A stretch of DNA of 64,000 nucleotides from an uncultured Piscinibacter sp. (GCF_937952055.1 NZ_CALFYO010000025.1:179851-243850), one strand, 5' to 3'; shown: positions 25,651 to 34,782, numbered from the stretch's first letter. Numbers and translations: made by a program. Notes: generated by a model from the letters alone, not told the origin.

Positions 25651-26609
25651 CGACCACCGCGACCCTCGACGTGATCACGCTCGGCGAGACCATGGTCTCG
25701 TTCGCCGCACAGGAACCCGGCCCGCTGGACGCGGCGGCCACCTTCACGAAAATCGTCGCCGGCGCAGAGACCAACGTCGCCGTCGGCCTCGCACGCCTGG
25801 GTCTGAAGGTCGCCTGGCTCAGCCGGCTCGGCGCAGACTCCTTCGCCGCCTTCATCCGCCGCTCGCTCGAAGCCGAGGGCATCGACTGCAGCGCGGTCGT
25901 CACCGATGCCGCGCGCCCGACCGGCTTCATGCTCAAGTCGCGCGCCCTCGACGGCCAGGACCCGGTGGTCGAGTACTTCCGACGCGGCTCGGCAGCCAGC
26001 GCCTTGTCGATCGCCGACTTCGATGCGGGGCGCTTCGTCGCCGCCAGACACCTGCACGTGACGGGCATCACGCCGGCGCTGTCGCAGGGCTGCGCCGATC
26101 TGGTCGAGCATGCGATGAAGGCGATGCGCGCGGCCGGCCGCAGCATCTCCTTCGACCCCAACCTGCGGCCGAGGCTGTGGCCCAGCCACGAGGCGATGGC
26201 CGGGCAACTCAACCGCCTGGCCGGCCTGGCCGACTGGGTGCTGCCGGGCATTGCCGAAGGCCGCACGCTGACCGGGCTGGACACGCCGGAGGAGATCGCC
26301 GCGTTCTACCTCGCTCGCGGCGCCCGCGCGGTGACGATCAAGCTGGGCGCCGAAGGCGCCTACTGGCGCACGGCCGAGGGCTCGGGCCGCGTGCCCGGCG
26401 TGAGGGTGGAGACGGTCGTCGACACGGTCGGCGCCGGCGATGCCTTCGCCGCCGGCGTCATCAGCGGCCGGCTGCAGGGGCTGGACTGGCCGACGGCGGT
26501 GGCACGCGGCAACTGGGTCGGCGCCCAGGTGATCCAGGTGGTCGGCGACATGGACGGCCTGCCCAGGCGCGCCGACCTGCCCGCCGCGCTGGCCGGGGCC
26601 GGCGCCTGA
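25647..26609 (+). CDS. kdgK: 2-dehydro-3-deoxygluconate kinase (PfkB family)
   Basis: Phosphorylates KDG to KDPG. It has 320 residues: ITLGETMVSFA N-terminal strand, the GAETNVAVGLARLG substrate motif, the FDPNLRPRLW lid region typical of KDG kinases, and the ribokinase signature DTVGAGDAFAAG with catalytic D265. KDG is the common product of ManD and UxaA, so this is the expected next step. No KDPG aldolase gene is in the window. It ends 6 bases from the convergent pntB stop. Confidence 0.9.
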   Translation: MTTTATLDVITLGETMVSFAAQEPGPLDAAATFTKIVAGAETNVAVGLARLGLKVAWLSRLGADSFAAFIRRSLEAEGIDCSAVVTDAARPTGFMLKSRALDGQDPVVEYFRRGSAASALSIADFDAGRFVAARHLHVTGITPALSQGCADLVEHAMKAMRAAGRSISFDPNLRPRLWPSHEAMAGQLNRLAGLADWVLPGIAEGRTLTGLDTPEEIAAFYLARGARAVTIKLGAEGAYWRTAEGSGRVPGVRVETVVDTVGAGDAFAAGVISGRLQGLDWPTAVARGNWVGAQVIQVVGDMDGLPRRADLPAALAGAGA

Positions 26610-26615
26610 GGTCAC

Positions 26616-28034
26616 TCAGCTGTTCAGCGCCGCCTGCACCTCGTCGAGCATCTTCTTCGCGTCGCCGAACAGCATGCGGTTGTTCTCCTTGTAGAACAAC
26701 GGGTTGTCGACGCCGGCGTAGCCGGAGGCCATGCTGCGCTTCATCACGATCGAGGTCTTGGCCTTCCAGACCTCCAGCACGGGCATGCCGGCGATGGGGC
26801 TGGTCGGGTCTTCCTGGGCCGCCGGGTTCACGATGTCGTTGGCGCCGATCACCATCGACACGTCGGTCTCCGGGAAGTCCTCGTTGATCTCGTCCATCTC
26901 GAGCACGATGTCGTACGGCACCTTGGCCTCGGCGAGCAGCACGTTCATGTGGCCGGGCATGCGTCCGGCCACCGGGTGGATGCCGAAGCGCACGTTGACG
27001 CCCTTGGCGCGCAGGATCTTGGTGATCTCGCACACCACGTGCTGGGCCTGCGCCACCGCCATGCCGTAGCCCGGCACGATGACGACGTTCTTCGCTTCCT
27101 TCAGCAGTTCGGCAGTTTCCGCCGCGCTGATGGCCGTCACTTCGCCGGCCGGCTGTGCCGCGCCGCCGCCTGCACCCGCCGCAGCCGGCGCCCCGCCGCC
27201 GAAGCCGCCGGCAATCACGCTGATGAAATTGCGGTTCATCGCCCGACACATGATGTACGACAGGATCGCGCCCGAGGAGCCGACCAGCGCACCGGTGACG
27301 ATCAGCAGGTCGTTGCTGAGCATGAAGCCGGTGGCCGCGGCCGCCCAACCCGAGTAGCTGTTGAGCATCGAGACGACCACCGGCATGTCGGCGCCGCCGA
27401 TGGCCATGACCATGTGCACGCCGAACAGCAGCGCGATCAGCGTCATCACCAGCAGCGGCGTCATGCCGGCCTGCATCGTCTCGGCCTGCAGGAACACGCG
27501 GCCAAGCCAGATCACGAGCAGCAGCGCGGCGAGATTCAGCCAGTGCCGGGCGGGCAGCAGCAGCGGCTTGCCGCCGATCTTGCCCGACAGCTTGCCGAAC
27601 GCGATCACCGAACCGGAGAAGGTGATGGCGCCGATGAGGATGCCGATGTAGACCTCGCCCTCGTGGATGGTCTTCTCGGCCGGCGTCGCGAACACGATCG
27701 ACGTGTCGACGTAGCTCGCGAAGCCGACCAGGCAGGCCGCCAAGCCGACCAGGCTGTGCATCAACGCGACCAGCTCGGGCATCTGCGTCATCTGCACCTT
27801 CTTCGCGGCGAACAGACCGATGCTGCCGCCGACGACGAGCGCACCGACGATCCAGGCGTAGCCGGCCGGCGTGACGCGAGGGCCGAGCACGGTGGCCAGC
27901 ACCGCGATGGCCATGCCGATCATGCCGAACAGGTTGCCGCGGCGCGCGGTCTCCGGGTTCGCGAGCCCTCCGAGGCTCAGGATGAAGAGGATGGTGGCGC
28001 CGATGTAGGCGACGGTAGCGAGACTTGCGGTCAT
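26616..28034 (-). CDS. pntB: NAD(P) transhydrogenase beta subunit
   Basis: Membrane and NADP(H)-binding subunit of the proton-translocating transhydrogenase. It has 472 residues: about nine transmembrane helices in the first 270, an Ala/Gly/Pro linker (about 275-300), then the dIII NADP domain with VIVPGYGMAVAQAQH, GIHPVAGRMPGHMNVLLAE and VIGANDIVNPAA. It sits directly downstream of pntA (10-base gap). NADPH supplied here could feed the reductases of the sugar-acid island, but the two units are convergent. Confidence 0.96.
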   Translation of the reverse strand: MTASLATVAYIGATILFILSLGGLANPETARRGNLFGMIGMAIAVLATVLGPRVTPAGYAWIVGALVVGGSIGLFAAKKVQMTQMPELVALMHSLVGLAACLVGFASYVDTSIVFATPAEKTIHEGEVYIGILIGAITFSGSVIAFGKLSGKIGGKPLLLPARHWLNLAALLLVIWLGRVFLQAETMQAGMTPLLVMTLIALLFGVHMVMAIGGADMPVVVSMLNSYSGWAAAATGFMLSNDLLIVTGALVGSSGAILSYIMCRAMNRNFISVIAGGFGGGAPAAAGAGGGAAQPAGEVTAISAAETAELLKEAKNVVIVPGYGMAVAQAQHVVCEITKILRAKGVNVRFGIHPVAGRMPGHMNVLLAEAKVPYDIVLEMDEINEDFPETDVSMVIGANDIVNPAAQEDPTSPIAGMPVLEVWKAKTSIVMKRSMASGYAGVDNPLFYKENNRMLFGDAKKMLDEVQAALNS

Positions 28035-28044
28035 GTCCGTGCCC

Positions 28045-29625
28045 TCACTTGCGGAACATCGCCAGCATGCGACGCGTCACCGCGAAGCCGCCGAACATGT
28101 TGATGGCCGTGAGCACGAGCGCGAGCACGGCCATGCCGAGGATCAGCCCCGACGGCCGGTCCGCCCCCGCGCCGTCGAGCGGCGGCGCGATCTGGATCAG
28201 CGCGCCGATGGCGATGATCGACGAGATCGCGTTGGTCACGCTCATCAGCGGCGTGTGCAGCGAGGGCGTGACGTTCCAGATCACCATGTAGCCGATGAAG
28301 CAGGCCAGCACGAACACCGTGAAGTGCGACAGGAACGAGGCCGGCGCGAACAGGCCGACCACCAGCAGCGCCAGCGCACCCACACCGAAGGTCGTCGCCA
28401 GCGCCTTGGCCGACATCGGCTCGCCCGCGCCATGGCCGTGGCCCTTGGCCGCGGGGGCCGCCACGGCGGCAGCGGGCTTGGGCGCCGCGGCGGGCAGCTT
28501 CAGCGGCGGTGCCGGCCAGGTGACGGTGCCTTCCTTGATCACGGTGAGGCCGCGGATCGCATCGTCCTCCATGTTGACGTTGGCGACACCGTCCTTGGCC
28601 TTGCACAGCTCCTCGGTCAGGCGCAACAGGTTGGTCGAGTACAGCGTCGACGACTGGCGCGCGAGGCGGCTGGCGAGATCGGTGTAGCCGATGATGGTGA
28701 CGCCGTGCTTGACCACCGCCTGACCGGGCTCGGTGAGCTCGCAGTTGCCGCCCTGCTCGGCGGCCATGTCGACGATCACGCTGCCGGGCTTCATGCTCTG
28801 CACCATCTCGGCGGTGATCAACCGCGGAGCCGGCTTGCCCGGGATCAGCGCGGTGGTGATGATGATGTCGCATTCCTTGGCCTGCTGCGCGTACATCGCG
28901 CGCTGCGCGGCCTGGAAGCCCTCGCTCATCACCTTGGCGTAGCCGCCGCCGCCCGATCCTTCTTCTTCGTAGTCGACCTTGACGAACTCGCCGCCCAGCG
29001 AGACGACCTGGTCGGCCACCTCGGCGCGCGTGTCGTTGGCGCGCACGATCGCGCCCAGGCCGGCCGCCGTGCCGATCGCGGCCAGACCGGCGACACCGGC
29101 GCCGGCGATGAAGACCTTGGCCGGCGGAATCTTGCCCGCGGCGGTGATCTGGCCGTTGAAGTAGCGGCCGAAGGCGTTGGCCGCCTCGATCACCGCGCGA
29201 TAGCCGCTCACGCCGGCCATCGAGGTCAGGGCGTCCATCTTCTGCGCACGCGAGAGCTGGCGCGGCAACGCATCGATCGCGAGCACGGTGGCCTTCTTCG
29301 CCGCCAGTTGCTGCATCAGTTCCGGGTTCTGCGCCGGCCAGACGAAGCCGATCAGCATGCCGCCTTCGCGCAGCAGCCCCACTTCCTCCGGACTCGGCGG
29401 GCGCACCTTGAAGACGATGTCGCTCCTGGCCCAGAGCTCGGCGGCGTTGGCCACGACCTCGGCGCCGACCGCCCGGTAGGCATCGTCGCCGAAGTTCGCC
29501 GCCGCTCCGGCGCCGCTTTGCACGGCCACCGAGAACCCCAGTTTGATCAGCTTCTCCACCACCTCGGGCACGGTGGCGACGCGCTTCTCTCCAGCCGCTG
29601 TTTCCAGCGGGACTCCAATCAGCAT
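28045..29625 (-). CDS. pntA: NAD(P) transhydrogenase alpha subunit, single-chain
   Basis: A 526-residue NAD(H)-binding subunit. The dI domain is at about 1-375 (GVPLETAAGEKRVA, GVSGYRAVIEAA, VFIAGAGVAGLAAIGTA, RANDTRAEVADQV). An Ala/Pro/His-rich linker (about 385-420, with GHGHGAGEP) joins it to four membrane helices (about 425-515). Some relatives split this into two genes; here they are one chain. pntA-pntB is a two-gene operon. Confidence 0.95.
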   Translation of the reverse strand: MLIGVPLETAAGEKRVATVPEVVEKLIKLGFSVAVQSGAGAAANFGDDAYRAVGAEVVANAAELWARSDIVFKVRPPSPEEVGLLREGGMLIGFVWPAQNPELMQQLAAKKATVLAIDALPRQLSRAQKMDALTSMAGVSGYRAVIEAANAFGRYFNGQITAAGKIPPAKVFIAGAGVAGLAAIGTAAGLGAIVRANDTRAEVADQVVSLGGEFVKVDYEEEGSGGGGYAKVMSEGFQAAQRAMYAQQAKECDIIITTALIPGKPAPRLITAEMVQSMKPGSVIVDMAAEQGGNCELTEPGQAVVKHGVTIIGYTDLASRLARQSSTLYSTNLLRLTEELCKAKDGVANVNMEDDAIRGLTVIKEGTVTWPAPPLKLPAAAPKPAAAVAAPAAKGHGHGAGEPMSAKALATTFGVGALALLVVGLFAPASFLSHFTVFVLACFIGYMVIWNVTPSLHTPLMSVTNAISSIIAIGALIQIAPPLDGAGADRPSGLILGMAVLALVLTAINMFGGFAVTRRMLAMFRK

Positions 29626-29714
29626 GGGATGCTCCTCGGTCCTTGTTCTGTGCGGATTCTGGCATTCTCCGCGCCCCGGCAGGCCCGATTCGGTGCATGG
29701 CTAACATCTCAGCC

Positions 29715-30209
29715 ATGACCGAACGCTGGAAACCGAGCGTCACCGTGGCCGCCATCATCGAGCGCGACGGCCGCTACCTGCTCGTCGAGGAGCACACGCC
29801 CGAGGGCCTGAAGCTCAACAACCCGGCCGGCCACCTCGACCCCGGCGAGAGCCCGCAGCAGGGCGTGGTGCGCGAGGCGCTGGAGGAGACCTCCCGCCGC
29901 TTCACGCCCGACCGGCTGGTGGGCGTCTACCTGTCGCGCTTCCAGCGGCCGGCCTCGGACGAGGACGTGACCTACGTGCGCTTCGCCTTCGGCGGCACGG
30001 TCGGCGAGCCCGATCCGGCGCGCCCGCTGGACGAAGGCATCGTGCGGACGCTCTGGATGAGCCTGGAGGAGGTGCGCGCCAGCCGCGAGCGCCACCGCAG
30101 CGGCCTGGTGCAACGCTGCATCGAGGACCATGCCGCTGGCGTGCGCCTGCCGCTGACGGCGATCACCACCGATCCGACCGTGTACGCGCCGGAGATCAAG
30201 CGGGCCTGA
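29715..30209 (+). CDS. Nudix hydrolase (NudJ-like)
   Basis: A 164-residue Nudix-fold pyrophosphatase. The Nudix box spans about residues 39-61 with E45 and REALEET at 53-59, but the usual Gly after EET is Ser (ETSRRF), a conservative departure seen in some NudJ-type proteins. NudJ acts on nucleoside di/triphosphates and HMP-pyrophosphate. ATG 29715 is preferred; ATG 29697 is in frame. It abuts the convergent CoA-transferase gene with no gap and no visible terminator. Confidence 0.86.
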   Translation: MTERWKPSVTVAAIIERDGRYLLVEEHTPEGLKLNNPAGHLDPGESPQQGVVREALEETSRRFTPDRLVGVYLSRFQRPASDEDVTYVRFAFGGTVGEPDPARPLDEGIVRTLWMSLEEVRASRERHRSGLVQRCIEDHAAGVRLPLTAITTDPTVYAPEIKRA

Positions 30210-31370
30210 TCAGACGGCGCCGGACACGCGCAGCGCGGTGGCGTCGAAACCCAGCTCGGCCAGGATCGCGTCGCTGTGCTCGCCGAGGGCCGGCACCGGA
30301 TCGAGGCGGGCATCGTCGCGCCCGGGCGGCAGCAGCGCCGGCAGCATGCCGGCCGGCGTGTCGATCTCGCGCCAGCGGCCGCGCTGGCGCAGCTGAGGAT
30401 GTGACCACAGACCCGCCATCGTGTGCACGCGGGCGTTGGCGATCTGAGCCTCGTCCAGTCGTGCCAGCACCTGCTCCGTGTCCAGCGTCCGCAGCACGTC
30501 CTCGATGAGGCCGCGCAGCTCGCCGCGCGCCGCACTTCGCGCTGCTGCGCCGGCGAAACGTGGCTCCTCGGCCAGCGCCGGCCGCTGCAGCACCGTGCGG
30601 CAGAAGGCCACCCACTCGCGCTCGTTCTGCAAGCCCAGCATCACGCTGCCGCTGTCGCCGGTGGCGAACGGGCCGTAGGGGTAGATCGTGGCGTGCGCCG
30701 CGCCGCTGCGCGGCGGCGGCTCGGCGCCGTCCATCGTGTAGTAGAGAGGGTGGCCCATCCATTCGGCGAGCGACTCCAGCATGGCCACGTCGATGTGCCG
30801 GCCCTGTCCCGTGCGGCCGCGCTCGATCAGCGCAGCCAGGATGTTCGAGTAGGCGTACATGCCCGCCGCGATGTCCGCGATGGCGATGCCGGCCTTGCAG
30901 GGCTCCTCGGGCGTGCCGGTCACCGACAGGAAGCCGGCTTCGCTCTGGATCAGCAGGTCGTAGGCCTTGCGGTCGCGGTGCGGGCCGTCGTTGCCATAGC
31001 CGGAGATGTCGCACAGGATCAGCGTGGGCTTCTTCGCCGACAGCGCCGCCCAGCCCAGGCCGAGCCGCTCGGCGGCGCCCGGTGCGAGGTTCTGCACCAC
31101 CACGTCGGCGCGATCGACCAGCCGCTCGAGCACGGCGGCAGCCTGCGGATGCTTGAGGTCCAGCGTGAGGCTTTCCTTCGCGCGATTCACCCAGACGAAG
31201 TGCGACGAAAGGCCGCGCGCCCGCGTGTCGTAGCCACGCGCGAAGTCGCCGGCGCCAGGGCGTTCGATCTTGATGACTCGGGCGCCGAGGTCGGCGAGCT
31301 GTCGCGTCGCGAAGGGCGCCGCGATGGCGTGCTCGAGGGCGACGACGGTGATGCCTTGCAGCGGCAGCAT
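30210..31370 (-). CDS. CaiB/BaiF family (class III) CoA-transferase
   Basis: A 386-residue CoA-transferase that moves CoA between carboxylic acids through a mixed anhydride on an Asp. N-terminal MLPLQGITVVALEHAIAAPFATRQLADLGARVIKIE is the family hallmark. The catalytic Asp is D138 in AYDLLIQSEAG. It is followed, in gene order on the minus strand, after the MaoC-like hydratase: the hydratase stop and this start are 2 bases apart. Together they look like activation and hydration/dehydration steps for a short dicarboxylic or branched acid. Substrate unknown. Confidence 0.9.
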   Translation of the reverse strand: MLPLQGITVVALEHAIAAPFATRQLADLGARVIKIERPGAGDFARGYDTRARGLSSHFVWVNRAKESLTLDLKHPQAAAVLERLVDRADVVVQNLAPGAAERLGLGWAALSAKKPTLILCDISGYGNDGPHRDRKAYDLLIQSEAGFLSVTGTPEEPCKAGIAIADIAAGMYAYSNILAALIERGRTGQGRHIDVAMLESLAEWMGHPLYYTMDGAEPPPRSGAAHATIYPYGPFATGDSGSVMLGLQNEREWVAFCRTVLQRPALAEEPRFAGAAARSAARGELRGLIEDVLRTLDTEQVLARLDEAQIANARVHTMAGLWSHPQLRQRGRWREIDTPAGMLPALLPPGRDDARLDPVPALGEHSDAILAELGFDATALRVSGAV

Positions 31371-31372
31371 GC

Positions 31373-32224
31373 TCACGCCTTCAGGGTGGCGCTGGCATCC
31401 ATGGTCAGCCAGCCGTCTTGGTCCTGCGCCCACAGGCGCACGGTGTCACCCTCGCGCCGGCCGCTGACCTGCACGTTGCGTCCGTCGAAGGTCGGCCGCA
31501 AGGCCTTGAAGCAGAAGCTCGCGAGCTGCGCCAGCGGCATCTCGCGGCCCAGCAGGTCGAGCAGCAAGGTCGCGATCAGCGGGCCGTGCACCACCAGGCC
31601 CGGGTAGCCCTCGACCTCGGTGACGTAGCGGCGGTCGTAGTGGATGCGGTGGCCGTTGAAGGTCAGCGCCGAGTAGCGGAACAGCAGCACATCGTCGGGC
31701 ACGAGCTCGCGCGACCACTCGGCGCCTTCCGGCGCGGCCTGCGGTGGCGGCTCGGTGTCGCCCGGCCGCCTCGCGGCGCGGTAGACGATGTCGTGCCACT
31801 CGCACAGCGCCGGTGCGGCCGCGCCGTTCGCGAACACCTCGTGCCGCACCGTCACGAACGCCAGCGGCCCGCTGCGGCCGTGCTTGAGCGCGACGTTCTC
31901 GATCGTCGAAACCCGCTCGGCTGCATCGCCCACGCTCAGGATGCCCGCAAACTCGAAGCGGCTGCCCGCCCACATGCGCCGCGGCAGCGACAGCGGCGGC
32001 AGGAAGCCGCCGAGCTTCGCGTGACCGTCCGGCCCGAGTTCGCTGGCGCGGTGCAGCGGCAGGAAGTACAGCCAGTGCCACAGCGGCGGCAGCGGCGCGC
32101 CCGCCCGCCACTCGCGCGGCGGGTGGTCCAGCGTCGCCGCCAGGGCGGCCGGCGGCGTGGCGCCGAATACGTCGCGCCGCGTCTCGCGGCGACCGATCCA
32201 GCGCTGCAGTTCCTGCTCGTCCAT
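31373..32224 (-). CDS. FAS1-like/MaoC-type hydratase (mesaconyl-C4-CoA hydratase family)
   Basis: A 283-residue double hot-dog protein. The N-terminal FAS1-like dehydratase half contains PLPPLWHWLYFLPLHRASELGPDGH and GGFLPPLSLPRRMWAG. The C-terminal half has the catalytic-type segment RYSALTFNGHRIHYDRRYVTEVEGYPGLVVHGPL, with Asn/His/Tyr-Asp as in MaoC enzymes. Relatives include mesaconyl-C4-CoA hydratase. ATG 32224 is chosen over an upstream opening that overlaps mnmA. It is the first gene of a two-gene unit with the CoA-transferase. Confidence 0.86.
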   Translation of the reverse strand: MDEQELQRWIGRRETRRDVFGATPPAALAATLDHPPREWRAGAPLPPLWHWLYFLPLHRASELGPDGHAKLGGFLPPLSLPRRMWAGSRFEFAGILSVGDAAERVSTIENVALKHGRSGPLAFVTVRHEVFANGAAAPALCEWHDIVYRAARRPGDTEPPPQAAPEGAEWSRELVPDDVLLFRYSALTFNGHRIHYDRRYVTEVEGYPGLVVHGPLIATLLLDLLGREMPLAQLASFCFKALRPTFDGRNVQVSGRREGDTVRLWAQDQDGWLTMDASATLKA

Positions 32225-32264
32225 GCCGCGAGTGTGCCGCGCGCCGGACAGGATAATCACGAGC

Positions 32265-33374
32265 ATGGGCAAGAAAACGCGGGTCGTCGTCGGTCTGTCC
32301 GGCGGGGTCGACTCCGCCGTGAGCGCCTGGCTGCTCAAGGAGCAGGGCTACGAGGTGCTCGGCATCTTCATGAAGAACTGGGAAGACGACGACGACAGCG
32401 AGTACTGCTCGAGCAACGTCGACTTCGTCGACGCCGCTGCGGTGGCCGACGTGATCGGCATCGAGATCGAGCACGTCAACTTCGCCGCCGACTACAAGGA
32501 CCGCGTCTTCGCCGAGTTCCTGCGCGAGTACCAGGCTGGCCGCACGCCCAACCCCGACGTGCTGTGCAACGCCGAGATCAAGTTCAAGGCCTTCCTCGAC
32601 CATGCGATGCGGCTGGGCGCGGAGAAGATCGCCACCGGCCATTACGCGCGGGTGCGCGAGCGCGAAGGGCGTTTCGAGCTGCTCAAGGGCCTGGATCCGC
32701 TGAAGGACCAGAGCTACTTCCTGCACCGCCTCGATCAGGCCCAGCTGGCGAAGACGCTGTTCCCGGTCGGCGAGTTGCCCAAGACCGAGGTGAGGCGCCT
32801 GGCCGAGCAGATCGGCTTGCCCAACGCGAAGAAGAAGGACTCCACCGGCATCTGCTTCATCGGCGAGCGGCCGTTCCGCGAGTTTCTCGAGCGCTACCTG
32901 GCCAACCAGCCCGGTCCGATCAAGGACGACAGAGGCCGCACGATCGGCGAGCATGTCGGCCTGTCCTTCTACACGCTCGGACAGCGCAAGGGCATCGGCA
33001 TCGGCGGATTGAAGGAGCGTGGCGCCGCCAAGGGCGGCAGCGAGCACGAGCCCTGGTTCGTGGCGCGCAAGGACTTGGCCGCCAACACGCTCTACGCCGT
33101 GCAGGGCCATGACCACCCCTGGCTGCAGTCGAAGGCGCTGCGCGCCGACGACGCGAGCTGGGTCGCGGGCGCACCGCCGGCGGCGGCACACTGCGGCGCG
33201 AAGACGCGGTACCGGCAGGCGGATGCTCCCTGCCGCTTCGAGCCGATGTCGGCCAGCGACTTCACGCTGCGCTTCGAGCAGCCGCAGTGGGCCGTCACGC
33301 CGGGGCAGTCGGCGGTGCTCTACCAGGGCGAGGTCTGCCTCGGCGGCGGCGTCATCGCCGAAGCCCTGGCGTGA
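32265..33374 (+). CDS. mnmA: tRNA 2-thiouridylase MnmA
   Basis: Inserts sulfur at U34 of tRNA-Lys, -Glu and -Gln. It has 369 residues: PP-loop SGGVDS at 12-17, then the catalytic Cys pair C101 (DVLCNAEIKF) and C197 (STGICFIGE), and GHYARV for tRNA contact. The C-terminal beta-barrel ends TPGQSAVLYQGEVCLGGGVI. The start ATG 32265 is chosen because the segment upstream is coding for the hydratase on the other strand. Full length and intact. Confidence 0.96.
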   Translation: MGKKTRVVVGLSGGVDSAVSAWLLKEQGYEVLGIFMKNWEDDDDSEYCSSNVDFVDAAAVADVIGIEIEHVNFAADYKDRVFAEFLREYQAGRTPNPDVLCNAEIKFKAFLDHAMRLGAEKIATGHYARVREREGRFELLKGLDPLKDQSYFLHRLDQAQLAKTLFPVGELPKTEVRRLAEQIGLPNAKKKDSTGICFIGERPFREFLERYLANQPGPIKDDRGRTIGEHVGLSFYTLGQRKGIGIGGLKERGAAKGGSEHEPWFVARKDLAANTLYAVQGHDHPWLQSKALRADDASWVAGAPPAAAHCGAKTRYRQADAPCRFEPMSASDFTLRFEQPQWAVTPGQSAVLYQGEVCLGGGVIAEALA

Positions 33375-33377
33375 TGC

Positions 33378-33998
33378 TCAGCGTGGACGCGCGAGGTTCA
33401 TCGTCCAGTAGCTGCGGTAGGTGTTCGACGGGCCGCCCAGCATGCAGGCCTGCCCGATCTGCGTGAAGTCCGGGTTCATGATGTTGGCGCAGTGGCCGTC
33501 GCTGGCCATCCAGCCGTCGATCACCGCGCTGACCGTCATCGGACCGGCGGCGATGTTCTCACCCAGTGCGCTCCAGCCGTAGCCGGTGGCATCCACGCGG
33601 CTGGACAGCGTGCTGCCGCCGGAGCCGGTGTGCGAGAAGAAGTTGTTCGCCGACATGTCCAGCGAGTGGCCGGTGGCGGCCTCGGTGAGTTGTGTGCTCC
33701 ATCCGAGCGGCCCGGCCGCCGCGAAGCTGCCGCGCATGCCGCAGTTCGCCCCCGCGGCACGCAGCTGATTGACACGGGCAAGCACGCTCGCCGCAAAGTC
33801 GCTCAGACCGCAGGTGGCGTCGACCTGGGAAGGGGGCGGTGCAGGTGCAGGTGCAGGTGCAGGTGCAGGCGCGGGTGCAGGCGCGGGTGCGCCGGCCTGG
33901 CCCTCCGGCGCGGTGCTTTCCCCGCCACCCCCACATCCGGCCACCAGGGCCGCCAGGCACAGACGGCCCAGGTGAACGGGCAGGAAGGACTTCCACAT
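33378..33998 (-). CDS. CAP/SCP-domain lipoprotein
   Basis: A 206-residue secreted protein. The signal sequence ends in a lipobox LVAGC (Cys22), followed by GGGG, a Pro-Ala repeat (about 35-57) and a CAP domain (about 62-206). CAP features are VLARVNQLRAAGANCG, HSLDMSANNFFSHTGSGG (His of the cavity), GYGWSALGENIAAG and GWMASDGHCANIMNPDF. Two further Cys may form a disulfide. CAP proteins bind lipids or glycans; some are proteases. Role here unknown. Confidence 0.88.
   Translation of the reverse strand: MWKSFLPVHLGRLCLAALVAGCGGGGESTAPEGQAGAPAPAPAPAPAPAPAPAPPPSQVDATCGLSDFAASVLARVNQLRAAGANCGMRGSFAAAGPLGWSTQLTEAATGHSLDMSANNFFSHTGSGGSTLSSRVDATGYGWSALGENIAAGPMTVSAVIDGWMASDGHCANIMNPDFTQIGQACMLGGPSNTYRSYWTMNLARPR
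33838..33891. repeat. Hexanucleotide tandem repeat (GGTGCA-type)
   Basis: Nine consecutive six-base units, mostly GGTGCA with three GC-rich variants, encode the Pro-Ala stalk of the CAP lipoprotein on the minus strand. Unit gain or loss would change stalk length without breaking the frame, so it is a candidate length-variable locus. Confidence 0.85.
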
Positions 33999-34167
33999 GG
34001 GCACAAAGGCTATCCAGCGACGCCCGCCGCAGGGGTGAGGAACGGTAATCGGTGACGCGAGATCGTGCCCGGTCGTGAGATGCGGCACGAGACCCGGAGG
34101 TTCAGATCGCCGGTGAACGGGCCGATAGCACAACATCGCGGAGTGGCCTGTTTGCCTGCGCTCACCC

Positions 34168-34782
34168 ATGCACCGTTCATCGACCCGCCTCGCCACCGGA
34201 CTCGCCGCAGCGCTCGCAGCCGCGCCGGCCTGCGCGGCGTCGCTGCAGGTGGCGCTGACCGACGCCGCCGGCAAGCCACTGGCCGATGCCGTGGTGCTGC
34301 TCGAGCCGGCATCGGGCAAGGCACCGGTGAAGCCGTTGCCCGACGTCGAGATCTCGCAGGCCAAGCGCCAGTTCAACCCACGGGTGACGCTGGTCACCGT
34401 CGGCACCAAGGTCCACTTCCCGAACTTCGACGCGGTCCGCCACCACGTCTATTCCTTCTCCGCCGCCAAGACATTCGAGCTGAAGCTCTACAGCGGTGTG
34501 CCGGCGGCGCCCATCGTGTTCGACCGACCCGGCATCGCCGTGCTCGGCTGCAACATCCACGACCGCATGGCCGCCTGGGTGGTGGTTGCCGACACGCCCT
34601 GGTCCGCGCGCAGCGGGCCCGACGGCATCGCGCGCATCGACGCCGCGCCGGCCGGCGCCTACCGGCTGAGCGGCTGGCACCCGGCCCTCGCCGCCAGCAC
34701 GCCGGCATCGAGCAGGCTGATCACGGTCGGCAGCGGAGAGGCCCAAGAGACACTCACGCTCGCGGTGGAGGCGCAGCCATGA
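34168..34782 (+). CDS. Cupredoxin-like periplasmic protein
   Basis: A 204-residue secreted protein with a signal peptide ending near PACAAS. The middle carries a type I copper-like site: His in VRHHVYSF, Cys and His in LGCNIHDRM, with Met at the end of that motif. This is the layout of plastocyanin-like proteins often labelled methylamine utilization protein in betaproteobacteria. In relatives I recall, such genes are followed by a GGDEF/EAL sensor gene. Here only a wreck of one remains (34779-35191). The stop overlaps that wreck's start, which supports original coupling. Confidence 0.82.
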   Translation: MHRSSTRLATGLAAALAAAPACAASLQVALTDAAGKPLADAVVLLEPASGKAPVKPLPDVEISQAKRQFNPRVTLVTVGTKVHFPNFDAVRHHVYSFSAAKTFELKLYSGVPAAPIVFDRPGIAVLGCNIHDRMAAWVVVADTPWSARSGPDGIARIDAAPAGAYRLSGWHPALAASTPASSRLITVGSGEAQETLTLAVEAQP

